Assembly (NCBI GenBank): GCA_051004015.1
Contig: JBPCKT010000025.1
Location: forward strand, 1-64,000
Length of the DNA stretch: 64,000 nucleotides
Origin: SXOA01 sp051004015
GTDB lineage: Bacteria > Planctomycetota > Planctomycetia > Pirellulales > Pirellulaceae
Reading direction: 5' to 3'
Below are positions 1 through 8,110 of this stretch, in pieces. The notes under the pieces are model-generated. The model had not been told where the DNA came from. It searched no databases and saw only the letters and a program-made list of their open reading frames with translations. The position numbers were made by a program, and so were the translations under genes. The first letter of the stretch is position 1. Each line of letters opens with the position of its first letter.

Positions 1-2
1 TC

Positions 3-38
3 CGCCGGCTCGCCGACCGCCTCAAACACCGGGTATAG
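3..38 (+). CDS. possible 3' end of an upstream gene
   Basis: In frame 3 the first bases read as the last eleven codons of a protein (ending LADRLKHRV) followed by TAG at 36-38. It is too short to identify. The stop codon coincides with the start of a short palindromic repeat, as also happens at 16.56 kb, which slightly favours it being a real gene end. Confidence 0.25.
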   Translation, partial: RRLADRLKHRV

Positions 39-41
39 TAT

Positions 42-62
42 TCCGCTCACTCCGTGAGCGGA
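42..62. repeat. single-hairpin copy of the CTCCGTGAG palindrome family
   Basis: A perfect hairpin with arms CCGCTCA / TGAGCGG around CTCCG, preceded by TAGTA. The same hairpin recurs at 16510-16530, where it is the first half of a two-hairpin unit; here the second half is missing. Confidence 0.7.
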
Positions 63-98
63 CCTGCTCCAGCTTCATTCCACGCCAACCACTTTCCC

Positions 99-359
99 AT
101 GGCCGACTACAGCAAATTCCAACAAAAAGTCATCAAGCGCTACTACGACAACCGGGACGACATTGCGCTCCAGCGGGTGCAAGAGTTAGTAACGGAGCTG
201 TACCTGTCCGAAGGAAAAAAACGGGCCAAGCACTGGGACAGTGTCGCCTTGCACCTCGGCAAGCTGGGCGTGAAGCCGGATGTCATTGACCACCTCCGCA
301 AGCAGGACAAGGCGGAGCTGGTAGCCAGCCTGGTGAAGAAGTTGATCGAGAAGAGTTGA
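99..359 (+). CDS. conserved hypothetical small protein
   Basis: This encodes 86 residues from the ATG at 99 (MADYSKFQQK). An upstream in-frame ATG at 54 would lie inside the palindromic repeat and is rejected. The protein is soluble, charged and helical, Lys-rich at its C terminus, with no signal peptide, cysteines or recognisable motif. It ends 8 bp before the alcohol dehydrogenase start, so the two are probably co-transcribed. I do not recognise the family; a small regulatory or binding role is possible but nothing in the sequence proves it. Confidence 0.65.
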   Translation: MADYSKFQQKVIKRYYDNRDDIALQRVQELVTELYLSEGKKRAKHWDSVALHLGKLGVKPDVIDHLRKQDKAELVASLVKKLIEKS

Positions 360-367
360 GCCATCCC

Positions 368-1573
368 ATGCGCACCACCTGGAATTTCCACACCGCCGGT
401 CAACTGGTCTTCGGCAACGGAGCAGTGCGGCAGTTGGGAGTCTTGATTGCCAGACGCAAATTGCACCGCGTGCTGGTCATCACCGACAAGAATCTCGTGG
501 CATCGGGCATCGCATCCCAGGTGCTCCATTCGCTGACGGACGCTTCGCTCAGCACCCATCTATTCGATGATGGAGCTGCCGAGCCGTCCATTGAAGTGGC
601 GCTCAAAGCCGCGGAATGGGCCACGGCCTTCCAGCCGGATTGCATTGTCGGACTTGGCGGCGGCAGCAATATGGACCTGGCGAAGATCGTGGCCGTGCTG
701 GTTACTCACGGGGGCTCGCCCGAGAAGTATTTCAGCTTTGGAAATGTGCCGGGGCCGGTGCTGCCGCTGGTGTGCGTTCCCACGACCGCTGGAACTGGGA
801 GCGAAGTCTCGCACGCCGCTGTGCTGACGGATACGGCGAACAAGATGAAGGTCAGCACGCTGAGCAACTTTCTGCGGCCGGCTCTGGCCGTAGTGGACCC
901 GGAGCTCACGCTCACCTGCCCGCCGAAGGTCACTGCCGATAGCGGAATCGACGCGCTCACGCACGCCATCGAGGCCTACACCGCCATCGACTATCCAAAT
1001 CTCGACATGAGCGTGGGGGATGACGTTGCCTATCAAGGAAAGCATCCCCTCGGCGATTGCCTGGCGGAGAAGGCCATTTCGCTGATTGGCCGGCACCTCC
1101 TAGCCGTGGTCAATGACGGCAGTAACCGCGAGGCGCGGGAAGGGATGTCCCTGGCGGCGACCCTGGCAGGAATGGCCTTCTCTAATTGTGCCGTGGCGCT
1201 GGTGCATGCCCTCGAATATCCCCTCGGTGGTTCGCTGCATGTTTCCCACGGCGCAGGCAATGGCTTGCTGCTGCCGTATGTCATGCGGTTCAATCTTCCC
1301 GAGCGGAAAGCGGCCTTCGCTCGCGTCGCCGAACTGCTTGGCGAAGACACCAGCGGACTGACGGAAGATGCCGCAGCGGAGCTGGCCATTGCGGCGGTCG
1401 ACCGCCTCCGCAGCGAGATCGGCATTCCCCATCGCATCCGCGACATCGGCGGCAAGCGGAACCAGCTTCCAGAGTTCGCCGCCAAGGCGTTCGCCATCAA
1501 GCGCCTGATCGCTGTCAATCCGCGGCAAGCCAGCGAAGCGGACTTGCTGGGGATTTTGGAAGCGGCGTATTAA
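368..1573 (+). CDS. iron-containing alcohol dehydrogenase
   Basis: Group III metal-dependent alcohol dehydrogenase, 401 residues, expected to interconvert an alcohol and aldehyde or ketone with NAD(P)(H). The nucleotide-binding GGGSNMDLAK motif lies near residue 96, the substrate loop PTTAGTGSE near 138, and metal-ligand segments are visible as DSGIDALTHAIEAY and HVSHGAGNGLLLPY. The ATG at 368 is preferred over a TTG at 356 that overlaps the upstream stop. Length is normal for the family. The specific substrate cannot be told; no microcompartment genes are nearby. Its TAA and the stop of the convergent gene share the tetranucleotide TTAA at 1570-1573. Confidence 0.93.
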   Translation: MRTTWNFHTAGQLVFGNGAVRQLGVLIARRKLHRVLVITDKNLVASGIASQVLHSLTDASLSTHLFDDGAAEPSIEVALKAAEWATAFQPDCIVGLGGGSNMDLAKIVAVLVTHGGSPEKYFSFGNVPGPVLPLVCVPTTAGTGSEVSHAAVLTDTANKMKVSTLSNFLRPALAVVDPELTLTCPPKVTADSGIDALTHAIEAYTAIDYPNLDMSVGDDVAYQGKHPLGDCLAEKAISLIGRHLLAVVNDGSNREAREGMSLAATLAGMAFSNCAVALVHALEYPLGGSLHVSHGAGNGLLLPYVMRFNLPERKAAFARVAELLGEDTSGLTEDAAAELAIAAVDRLRSEIGIPHRIRDIGGKRNQLPEFAAKAFAIKRLIAVNPRQASEADLLGILEAAY

Positions 1574-1980
1574 GACTTCTTCCTCAAATGCCCCGCGGTG
1601 GACTGGAAATACTTGCTGCGGCGGACTTCCACGACCTCAATGGTTTCATCCTGCTGGCGGCGGAGGTCGTCGAGGTTCGAGGCGCAGAAGCGGCAGCCGA
1701 TCTTTTGAATGTGGAAGGTGATGTAGGCCATGTGCTCGTCATCGAGAGCCGCCAGAAGAAAGCTGCCGAGCTGTTCGCGCGGCGGACAACTGAGCCGCGT
1801 GCGACGCCAGATTTCGCCGACGCTATGGACTCCCGCATCCCGCCGGCCGTTGATGGCGGAGAGCCGGGTGAGGAGCTCGGGACGAGCGCGCAGTTCCTGC
1901 TCAATGGCGGCCATCTCCTCAGGTGGGAGCGCCTCTTCAAGGTAGGCTTCGAGCTCGGACTGGGTGATGCGGCGGGTCAT
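1570..1980 (-). CDS. zinc-motif protein, candidate anti-sigma factor
   Basis: A 136-residue soluble protein translationally coupled to the ECF sigma gene (ATGA overlap at 1977-1980). The N-terminal 40 residues are a helical ELEAYLEEALPPEEMAAIEQELR segment like that of anti-sigma factors of the zinc-finger class. Later comes a Cys, then H-x5-C-x2-C (HIQKIGCRFC), similar to but wider than the ZAS motif H-x3-C-x2-C. There is no transmembrane helix, so if it is an anti-sigma factor it is cytoplasmic. Position after the sigma gene is the strongest support; the role is inferred. Confidence 0.7.
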   Translation of the reverse strand: MTRRITQSELEAYLEEALPPEEMAAIEQELRARPELLTRLSAINGRRDAGVHSVGEIWRRTRLSCPPREQLGSFLLAALDDEHMAYITFHIQKIGCRFCASNLDDLRRQQDETIEVVEVRRSKYFQSTAGHLRKKS

Positions 1981-2621
1981 GAATCCTCATACAACTCCGG
2001 AAAAACCTCGGCGGACAATTCCTGGTTCTTCACCAGGCTCCGCAGCCGGGCGATGAAATCGAACTTGTAGTTGGCGACCTGCTGCTCGGTAATGCCGAGG
2101 TCTTCGGCCACGTCTTTGTTCGCCCAGCCGCGGACGAACAGGAGCTCCGCGCACTGCAGCTTGGTCCATTCGGCCCGCTCGCGCCAGCGGCAAATCTGGT
2201 CGCGAAGGGCTTCAGTGATCGCTTTCTCCTCCAAGTTCTTCCGCTCGCCACTGCGGGCGATGCTGCTGGCCACGCGGCCGCTGCCGGCCACTTCCCACGA
2301 GCCGGAGGAATCCGCTCCGGCGGAGAGGGGGACCGCGGGGCGGCGGCCTTCGCGCCGCAGATGGTCGGTCAACTTGTAGGCGCAGATGGAAAACAAGTAG
2401 CTCTCCAGCGGACGCTTGCCGTCGTAGTTGGGCAGGCTGTTGAGGAACCCCAGGAAGGCCTCCTGCACGATGTCTTCGCTCGGTGCGCGGCGGCCGAGGC
2501 GGCTTTCGACAAAGGCCAGCAGCCGCCCTTCGTAGCGGGCAATCAGGTCGGTCCAGGCGTCCCCTTCGCCACGGCGGATCCGCTCGATGAGCAGGGAGTC
2601 GGCATCCAGAGATTGACGCAT
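1977..2621 (-). CDS. ECF-type RNA polymerase sigma factor
   Basis: A 214-residue sigma-70-family extracytoplasmic-function factor. Region 2 is visible around residues 20-85 (DLIARYEGRLLAFVESRLG, SEDIVQEAFLGFL, YLFSICAYKLTDHLRR) and region 4 near residues 160-205 with a helix-turn-helix (VRGWANKDVAEDLGITEQQVANYK). A Ser/Ala/Gly-rich linker separates them. It lies downstream of a membrane Ser/Thr kinase and a membrane protein and upstream of a zinc-motif protein, an arrangement common in planctomycetes, in which kinase signalling may control sigma activity. The promoter it recognises is unknown. Confidence 0.93.
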   Translation of the reverse strand: MRQSLDADSLLIERIRRGEGDAWTDLIARYEGRLLAFVESRLGRRAPSEDIVQEAFLGFLNSLPNYDGKRPLESYLFSICAYKLTDHLRREGRRPAVPLSAGADSSGSWEVAGSGRVASSIARSGERKNLEEKAITEALRDQICRWRERAEWTKLQCAELLFVRGWANKDVAEDLGITEQQVANYKFDFIARLRSLVKNQELSAEVFPELYEDS

Positions 2622-2668
2622 GGCGAAAGCCGAGAGGAGGCGGTAAATCGGCCGGCCTCCCCGCTAGC

Positions 2669-3535
2669 TTACAACCAGTAAATCCACTGGGCGAGGACGG
2701 CGCCGGAGCCGACAATTGCCAGTATCGCTGCCGCGGTCATGAACTGCAAGCGTCCCGTGTAATAGCCGCGGGTTGCGGTGTCGAGCCGGAAGTAACTGAA
2801 GACGGTGCCGAGGAACAGCAGGGCCCCGGCGGCGATGAGCCCGGTCTGCAACAGGCGGTAATAGGCAGTCAGGTCAGTCCACTTGTGAGTCACCTCCTGG
2901 CGGAATTCCGGTCCGAATTCGAGCAGGGCATGCACCTGGTGCATCGGACCGATGGAAACCCCGATTTGCTCGTGATAGACGTTTTGCGACCGGACCAAAT
3001 CGCGCTTGATTTTCTGCACGTCATAGCCCACGAGTTGCGGGGCCAGCGTGCTGCCCAGTTGCTCGGCAATGTATTCGTCGGTCTTTGTCTTGAGAACGTT
3101 GTCCAGCGCGCGCTCAGCTTCCGCTTCCGATGAGTAGGGGCCGGAGCAGACGGCCAGTGAATGTTCCGAGCCGACCGTAACATTGCGGCCCACCCATTCA
3201 GGGCGGCCTGCGGGAATGACAACGCTGTCGGGATTGACGTGGGGAGGTGTGTGAAGCTGGCCTTCAGGTAGCTTGGCGAAAAACGTAGATTCATCCGGCG
3301 TACGCGTCGCAACATTGGAGGCAACCGAGTCTGCTGCAAACACGCTCGCCGAGCCGAAGTTGCCGAAAAGCCCGCTGCAAAATGCAAAGAACGCCCCGCA
3401 GCCGGCCGCCAGGCAGAGCGAGCCGAGCGTACCTTGCACTGCAGCCTGCGCCCGCCGCAACCGAAGCAGCGGCAGCGCGGCGATCGCGGAAGCGACAAGG
3501 AGCGTGAGCGTCATTGTGATGAGGGATGTGGCCAT
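2669..3535 (-). CDS. four-TM membrane protein, unknown function
   Basis: A 288-residue protein with two hydrophobic helices at the N terminus (residues 1-26 and 36-60), a soluble middle region of about 150 residues and two helices at the C terminus (about 220-245 and 262-288). The soluble part is helical, without cysteines or catalytic motifs, and probably extracytoplasmic. It is not a family I recognise. It sits between the kinase and the ECF sigma gene on the same strand, so it may be a sensor or partner in the same pathway; that is inference. Confidence 0.75.
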   Translation of the reverse strand: MATSLITMTLTLLVASAIAALPLLRLRRAQAAVQGTLGSLCLAAGCGAFFAFCSGLFGNFGSASVFAADSVASNVATRTPDESTFFAKLPEGQLHTPPHVNPDSVVIPAGRPEWVGRNVTVGSEHSLAVCSGPYSSEAEAERALDNVLKTKTDEYIAEQLGSTLAPQLVGYDVQKIKRDLVRSQNVYHEQIGVSIGPMHQVHALLEFGPEFRQEVTHKWTDLTAYYRLLQTGLIAAGALLFLGTVFSYFRLDTATRGYYTGRLQFMTAAAILAIVGSGAVLAQWIYWL

Positions 3536-3560
3536 AGTTCACCTTGATGGAAAAAAGTAT

Positions 3561-3602
3561 TCCTCACGCTCCGCGTGAGGAATCATCTCGCGGAGCGAGA
3601 TG
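3561..3602. repeat. double-hairpin palindromic repeat (REPIN-like)
   Basis: Two perfect hairpins in tandem: 3561-3581 with arms CCTCACGC / GCGTGAGG and 3584-3602 with arms CATCTCGC / GCGAGATG, flanked by AGTAT and AGTACT. It lies between the kinase stop and the start of the membrane protein gene. It is similar in design, and partly in sequence, to the unit at 16504-16561. Confidence 0.75.
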
Positions 3603-3610
3603 AGTACTGT

Positions 3611-5758
3611 CTAAACCCTCCCCTGCGTCACGCGCTGCCGGATCGCCAGGCGATCCTGCGGCTTGAGCCAGGGGGAGGCGAGTTGTACGGTTGTGGAAAT
3701 CGCCCCGGCCATGAGGAGGCCCCACGGCAGCGGGAAGCGGAAAATCATGCTGAAAACCCAGGCGGCCAGCACGGTGAGGACGATGGGAGCAATCCGCAAT
3801 CGTGATGTTCGCAGCGGATCGGTCTGCTTCCACCAGCCCATCAAGACGAACAGGCCGGCAAAGAACGCGACATAGCAGGAGAGATAGGGCGCCCCGCTGG
3901 CATCCACCATGTTGCGTGAAATCGGGTTGTCGGAATTGACTTGCATGGAGCCGTCGCCGATCAAGTCCACCATCAGGAATCGATTCAGCACAAACGCTCC
4001 TGCTCCGAACGCCAGACCCAGCACCAGCAGCGCGAATCTCCTCCTTACCTGTTCACCGGTGGTGTGTTCCCAAAACTTGCCCGCGGTAAGCAGCGTCCAC
4101 GATCCCAAAGTCGTCGCCAGCCACAGCCAGGCGGGGCCGGCGATCTTGTTGGCCGAGTTATCCGCCCACTCGCCGCCGCCAATGGCGCTCATCACCACGG
4201 TCAGCACCGCGGCAATGGCGGCCGAGGCCAGCATCGAGCCGGCGAGCTCGCCGACGCGGTCCCCCGTTGTCTTCATCCGCAGCACGCTGCGGTATTGTTG
4301 CTCCCAGGTGACGTAGCGGCCCTCTACCGGGAATGTTTCGGCCATCGCGCCGCCACGAGTCGCCTGCACCACCAGCCAGATGCCGAGGTACACCACATAG
4401 GTCATCGCCAACACGACCGCGGCTGGAATGACCCAGGGCCAGGCAAAGATCAGGGCCACGACAAAGCCGACGATGAGCACGATCTTGAGCGGTGTACCGC
4501 CGGAGTTCCACCATTTGCCAAAGTTCGAGAGCCCCCGATTGACCGCACTGGCAATGGGCTCTTCCGCCCGCGGAGCAACAGGGAGTGCCCCGTAACTGCC
4601 GGGTGCGTAGCTGACAGCTTGCGCGGGAACGTAGCCCGCCGCATTTCCATTCGGGCCGCGGCGCACCGGGGGAACCTGGGGCTTTTTCGGATTCTTCTTC
4701 ACGGGGCCAAAGGACATTTCCTTCTCGTCGTCCCCGATATAGTGCGGTGCTTCCTTAACGATGGTCACCGTCGCCTGCACGGTTCGCTCGGGCGCGCCAT
4801 TCCCCGCAAGCTTGCTCGCCTGAGGTGTCACCGGAATGGGAATGTTTACAGCCGCCGCTTGCGGTTTCGCGCCGTTCACTTTGGATGCGTCGAGCAGCGC
4901 CACCATTTCCGAGACGTTCTTGAAGCGCTTCTCCGGATCCTTACGGAGCGCCCGCTCCACCATGCCGCGATAGGGCTGCGGGACGGTCGAGAGGTCGGGG
5001 TCCGCCGTCAAATGCTTCATGATGATTTCCTGGCTGCTTTCTCCTTCGAAGGGGACGTGGCCAGTGACCATCTCATACAGCACGATGCCCAGGGCGTAGA
5101 TATCGATCTCTTTGCCGTAGGCCCCCTTGCCGATTTCGGGAGCCATGTAGTGGAACGTGCCGACGCTTTCCGTCTGGCCGCTCCGCCGCGAGCAGGAAAT
5201 GAATTTGGAAAGTCCGTAGTCGCCGATCTTGACGCAGCCTTCGTCCTCGAAAATATTGCCGGGCTTCAGGTCCCGATGGACGATGCCGTGGTCATGCAGA
5301 TAGGCCGTGCCCGCCGCAATGCCGCGGAACCAGGATTCAAGCTCTTCTTTGGGGAGGCCGTTGGGGTTGCGGTCGATGACGTCCTTGAGGCTGGCTCCGG
5401 CGATGTATTCCATCACCACCCAGGCTTCCCCCTGCTCGTCGTAACGAATGTCGTGGAGGTCGATCAGATTCGCGTGCTTGAGATTCAGGCACTGGCCAAC
5501 GCCGCGAAGCTCGACTTCCAGGTTCCGTTCGACATGCTTGAGGGCCACTTCCTTGCCGGCGTCGCTGGCGGCGAAATAGACCTCGCCGAAGCCACCTTTG
5601 CCGATGCCCCGTTTGATCGTGTACCCCTCAAGGGGGCGGGAACCGCTGGCGTACTGAAACTTCATGGCACCGCCCATCCTGCCTGGGGAGGCCTCGGCCA
5701 CGGCGACATTGCCGGAGCCGTCGGCATCTAACTCTAACGTAGCGGTACGGTCATTCAT
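3611..5758 (-). CDS. transmembrane Ser/Thr protein kinase (Hanks type)
   Basis: From the ATG at 5758 (MNDRTATLEL) this gives 715 residues; a longer frame to 5899 has a start with no ribosome site and atypical composition. The N-terminal kinase domain shows the glycine loop GIGKGG at 51-56, the ATP-binding Lys at 74 (EVALKH), the catalytic loop HRDLKPGN at 161-168, and DYG in place of DFG at 180-182. A Pro-rich linker follows, then about six to seven transmembrane helices to the C terminus, which is unusual since most such kinases have one. It heads the minus-strand operon with the membrane protein, ECF sigma and zinc protein. Substrates are unknown. Confidence 0.93.
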   Translation of the reverse strand: MNDRTATLELDADGSGNVAVAEASPGRMGGAMKFQYASGSRPLEGYTIKRGIGKGGFGEVYFAASDAGKEVALKHVERNLEVELRGVGQCLNLKHANLIDLHDIRYDEQGEAWVVMEYIAGASLKDVIDRNPNGLPKEELESWFRGIAAGTAYLHDHGIVHRDLKPGNIFEDEGCVKIGDYGLSKFISCSRRSGQTESVGTFHYMAPEIGKGAYGKEIDIYALGIVLYEMVTGHVPFEGESSQEIIMKHLTADPDLSTVPQPYRGMVERALRKDPEKRFKNVSEMVALLDASKVNGAKPQAAAVNIPIPVTPQASKLAGNGAPERTVQATVTIVKEAPHYIGDDEKEMSFGPVKKNPKKPQVPPVRRGPNGNAAGYVPAQAVSYAPGSYGALPVAPRAEEPIASAVNRGLSNFGKWWNSGGTPLKIVLIVGFVVALIFAWPWVIPAAVVLAMTYVVYLGIWLVVQATRGGAMAETFPVEGRYVTWEQQYRSVLRMKTTGDRVGELAGSMLASAAIAAVLTVVMSAIGGGEWADNSANKIAGPAWLWLATTLGSWTLLTAGKFWEHTTGEQVRRRFALLVLGLAFGAGAFVLNRFLMVDLIGDGSMQVNSDNPISRNMVDASGAPYLSCYVAFFAGLFVLMGWWKQTDPLRTSRLRIAPIVLTVLAAWVFSMIFRFPLPWGLLMAGAISTTVQLASPWLKPQDRLAIRQRVTQGRV

Positions 5759-6327
5759 TTGTCCAGTTTCCCCCCGGATTTTCAGAAACTTGCTGGAAAA
5801 AAGAGGCCAGGTCCTGCGCGAAAGCCGCTCGGGGCCAGTCTGTTTTTTCAGTCGTTTCCTTTCTGCAGTCTGGGAATATGGGCTGCTTGGGCGAGTCATT
5901 GCCCATCCCTACCGCGCTTTCCCACCTGTGGCGCTTGAAGGGTTTTCGCTCGAGGAAAGGAAATCTTGGCGGAAAGTTCGGGGGCGGTTTGGCCGCTCCT
6001 TGACGAACTCCTGATAAGTCCCCTTTTCTGATGCTTTATTCATGTTTTTCAGCTCGTTGTTTGGCGGCTTTGAGGCACCGTAGCAAGTGACGTAAGTGCT
6101 TATAAATCAATGGTTTGCCGTTGCTAATCCCAGCCTGATCGTTGATTCAGAGGGGGCCGCGATCGGCAATTCTTGATTCATGCTCATTTCGGGGGGTTGT
6201 ATAAGTGGTTTTTCAATTCATTTGAGTTGAGCATCGGGCTCTTAGCCTCCTTCATCATAGTCGCTCATCAGACCCTCATTTCCCTCGGGCAATGAAAGAG
6301 GTACACGGCGGCTGGTCGATCTGGGGT

Positions 6328-6357
6328 ATTATACTATTGTTCATATGTCCTAGGCAA
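6328..6357 (-). promoter_or_regulatory. sigma-70-like promoter candidate for the kinase operon
   Basis: On the minus strand TTGCCT (6357-6352), an 18-bp spacer and a perfect TATAAT (6333-6328). The -10 is strong and the -35 poor (three of six). The predicted leader of roughly 560 nt is long. Confidence 0.4.
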
Positions 6358-6406
6358 GAGGCGACGGCAAGAATTCCTGAATTTTTTTGCTTACAACTCG
6401 CCGCGA

Positions 6407-6436
6407 TTGACGGGCTGCAAGGCTGCCGAGGATATT
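6407..6436 (+). promoter_or_regulatory. weak promoter candidate for the RyR gene pair
   Basis: TTGACG at 6407-6412, an 18-bp spacer and GATATT at 6431-6436, about 50 bp before the RyR gene start. The -35 is good and the -10 matches four of six positions. Confidence 0.3.
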
Positions 6437-6489
6437 GGTGCCCACGACTCCTCGGAATCTGATTTTCTTGCCAACCCGCCACTCCAAAT

Positions 6490-6771
6490 ATGCCTTACCA
6501 CCCGCAGCCGCTGGACACTGCTCACGTCACCATTCCCCCGACCTTGGAGAGCCTGCTTGAGAAACTGGCCGTCAACGTCCACGATATCTGGGCGGACCAG
6601 CGGCTCAGGGACGGATGGAAATATGGACCGGCGCGGGATGATGCGAAACAGGAACATCCCTGCCTCCGCCCATTCCACGAGCTGCCGGCGGCCGAGCAGG
6701 AGTATGACCGCCGCGTGGTGCGTGACACGCTGCGGGCCATGCTGGCGATGGGTTATCGTATTGAGAAGTGA
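6490..6771 (+). CDS. RyR-domain protein
   Basis: A 93-residue protein that is essentially one RyR (ryanodine-receptor repeat) domain. The signature is clear: YHPQPLDTAHVTIPPTLESL, then LAVNVHDIWADQR, DGWKYGPARDD, HPCLRPFHELP and EYDRRVVRDTLRAMLAMGY. In prokaryotes this domain is proposed to bind a nucleotide-like ligand and occurs with predicted conflict-system genes. The next gene, 31 bp downstream on the same strand, encodes a SLATT/DUF4231-like membrane protein, so a sensor-effector pair is plausible. The ligand and the biological role are inference. Confidence 0.88.
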   Translation: MPYHPQPLDTAHVTIPPTLESLLEKLAVNVHDIWADQRLRDGWKYGPARDDAKQEHPCLRPFHELPAAEQEYDRRVVRDTLRAMLAMGYRIEK

Positions 6772-6802
6772 ATCACACTGACTTCACTGCAGTGCCGCCG
6801 CC

Positions 6803-8002
6803 ATGAATACCTCCCCCGCAGACGCCAGCGAACCAGCAGCTCGCATGCCCGCCGAGCCGGTTTACACCCAGAGCGAGCTCTACGACTCGCCGGCAGACCT
6901 GCTGAGGTGGCACCAGCTCGCGCCGCTCCTCAAGACCTGGCACCAGGAAGTCTGGGAGAAGGACCATTCCGAGTCCCGAGGTTGCTGGTACTACGACCAG
7001 GAAGCGATCCGGCTGCAAGAGCGGCATCGGGTGGCCGTCATTGTGGCGGCAGTGGCGGGCACGGCAGCGATCGTTCTGGCAATTCTGCAACTGGGCAATG
7101 TGGCGACCGATTCTTTGTTGAATCTGGAAGTCGCCTGCCTCATCGCGGCTGTCATCACCATCGTGCTCGGCGCTATCCACAGCCTGGACCATCGTTGGCG
7201 GGAGGATCGTTTCAAAGCGGAGCAATACCGAATGCTCAAATTCCGCTTCCTGCATGACGCAGCTCGCTGGATTGCCGCCAGCGCGGAAGAGCGAAGCCGG
7301 CATCTCGTCACGTACATTGCGCGGATTCACGCAGCCGACCGGCACGTCATCAAGGAGTGGATTCATTGGAAACGGGAAATTCTGCCGGTGTTGGAAACGC
7401 CGGAAGGCAAGCTGGATGTGAATTTGGCGGGGGAGCTTGTCGATTACTTCCGCGAGCGGCGGCTGAAGCCGCAGCAACACTACTTTCACAGTCGCGGACA
7501 GAAACTGCACCGCGTGGAGTCGATTGTCCGCTGGGTGGGGCCGGGATTGTTCTTCGCGAGCGTCACTTGCGCTTTGACCCATGCTGCGCTCCACGTCCTG
7601 GAACCGAAATCACAGCCGCCCGGCGTTTCGCAGAAAGCTCGCCATGAGCCGGGGAATGAGACCCCGAAGAGTGCTGGCGAAAGCCCTGGCGACGCTTCCC
7701 TGCATTCCAAAACTCCGGCCGAGCATGACAATCTTACCTGGGCCATCTGGTTAGCCCTGGCAGCCGCCATTTTGCCGGTGACCGCGGCCGGAATCCGCAC
7801 GTGGCGAGGCGCCTTTGAGTTTGGCCGCAACTCCTTGCGGTTTGAATCGATGGCCCATCATCTTGAGTATCTGCTGAGCGAGCTAGACATGGCTAAGACT
7901 CCGGAAGCGAAGCTCGCCCTCCTTCGCCGCGGCGAACACGCCATGGAAGGCGAGCATCGCGCTTGGATGCGCCTGATGATGGAAGCGGAATGGTTCGGGT
8001 AG
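6803..8002 (+). CDS. four-TM protein with two SLATT/DUF4231-like halves
   Basis: A 399-residue membrane protein. Helices lie at about 77-97 and 108-127, then 241-263 and 311-330. After each helix pair comes a similar soluble helix: HRWREDRFKAEQYRMLKFRFL near 130-150 and FEFGRNSLRFESMAHHLEYLL near 338-358. This TM-TM-helix pattern matches the SLATT/DUF4231 type of two-TM module, so the protein looks like a tandem duplication. SLATT proteins are predicted pore-forming effectors of nucleotide-activated conflict systems. Co-directional with the RyR gene. Function and the exact family assignment need a profile search. Confidence 0.72.
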   Translation: MNTSPADASEPAARMPAEPVYTQSELYDSPADLLRWHQLAPLLKTWHQEVWEKDHSESRGCWYYDQEAIRLQERHRVAVIVAAVAGTAAIVLAILQLGNVATDSLLNLEVACLIAAVITIVLGAIHSLDHRWREDRFKAEQYRMLKFRFLHDAARWIAASAEERSRHLVTYIARIHAADRHVIKEWIHWKREILPVLETPEGKLDVNLAGELVDYFRERRLKPQQHYFHSRGQKLHRVESIVRWVGPGLFFASVTCALTHAALHVLEPKSQPPGVSQKARHEPGNETPKSAGESPGDASLHSKTPAEHDNLTWAIWLALAAAILPVTAAGIRTWRGAFEFGRNSLRFESMAHHLEYLLSELDMAKTPEAKLALLRRGEHAMEGEHRAWMRLMMEAEWFG

Positions 8003-8020
8003 TTTCCTCGCGATAAGAAA

Positions 8021-8096
8021 GGGGTCGGGAAGAGTTTTCGCGGCCACGTTCCTTGGCTTATCTTAAGTTTGAACCGCGAAAACCCTTCCCGACCCC
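8021..8096. repeat. GGGGTCGGGA-type inverted repeat
   Basis: A 23-bp inverted repeat with one mismatch (8021-8043 and 8074-8096) around a 30-bp loop, whose outer end is GGGGTCGGGA. The same outer end begins the repeat at 21039. It sits between the membrane protein stop and the biotin ligase start, and could also act as a terminator. Confidence 0.75.
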
Positions 8097-8110
8097 TGAC
8101 AAGCCTTCCG

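Larger units (their letters stand above)
5759..6489. other. long divergent intergenic region
   Basis: About 730 bp separate the divergent kinase and RyR genes. It holds promoter candidates in each direction and a very long kinase leader (about 560 nt). On the minus strand AGGAGG is followed by a 16-codon reading frame (6234 down to 6184) that could be a leader peptide, but this is weak. No larger gene, tRNA or tandem repeat was seen. Confidence 0.5.

Noticed and set aside
3941..5731. 596-codon open frame on the plus strand across the kinase gene
   Set aside because: High GC antisense frame. The minus strand carries all kinase motifs, so this is a shadow.
5759..5899. Upstream start for the kinase gene
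   Set aside because: The extra 47 residues are Arg/Ser/Pro-rich and unlike kinase N termini, and no ribosome site precedes them.
6060..6110. GCTTATAAATC resembling 37450 GCACTTATAAAAC, considered a shared promoter motif
   Set aside because: Two loose matches in non-homologous leaders with different strands are too weak to claim.
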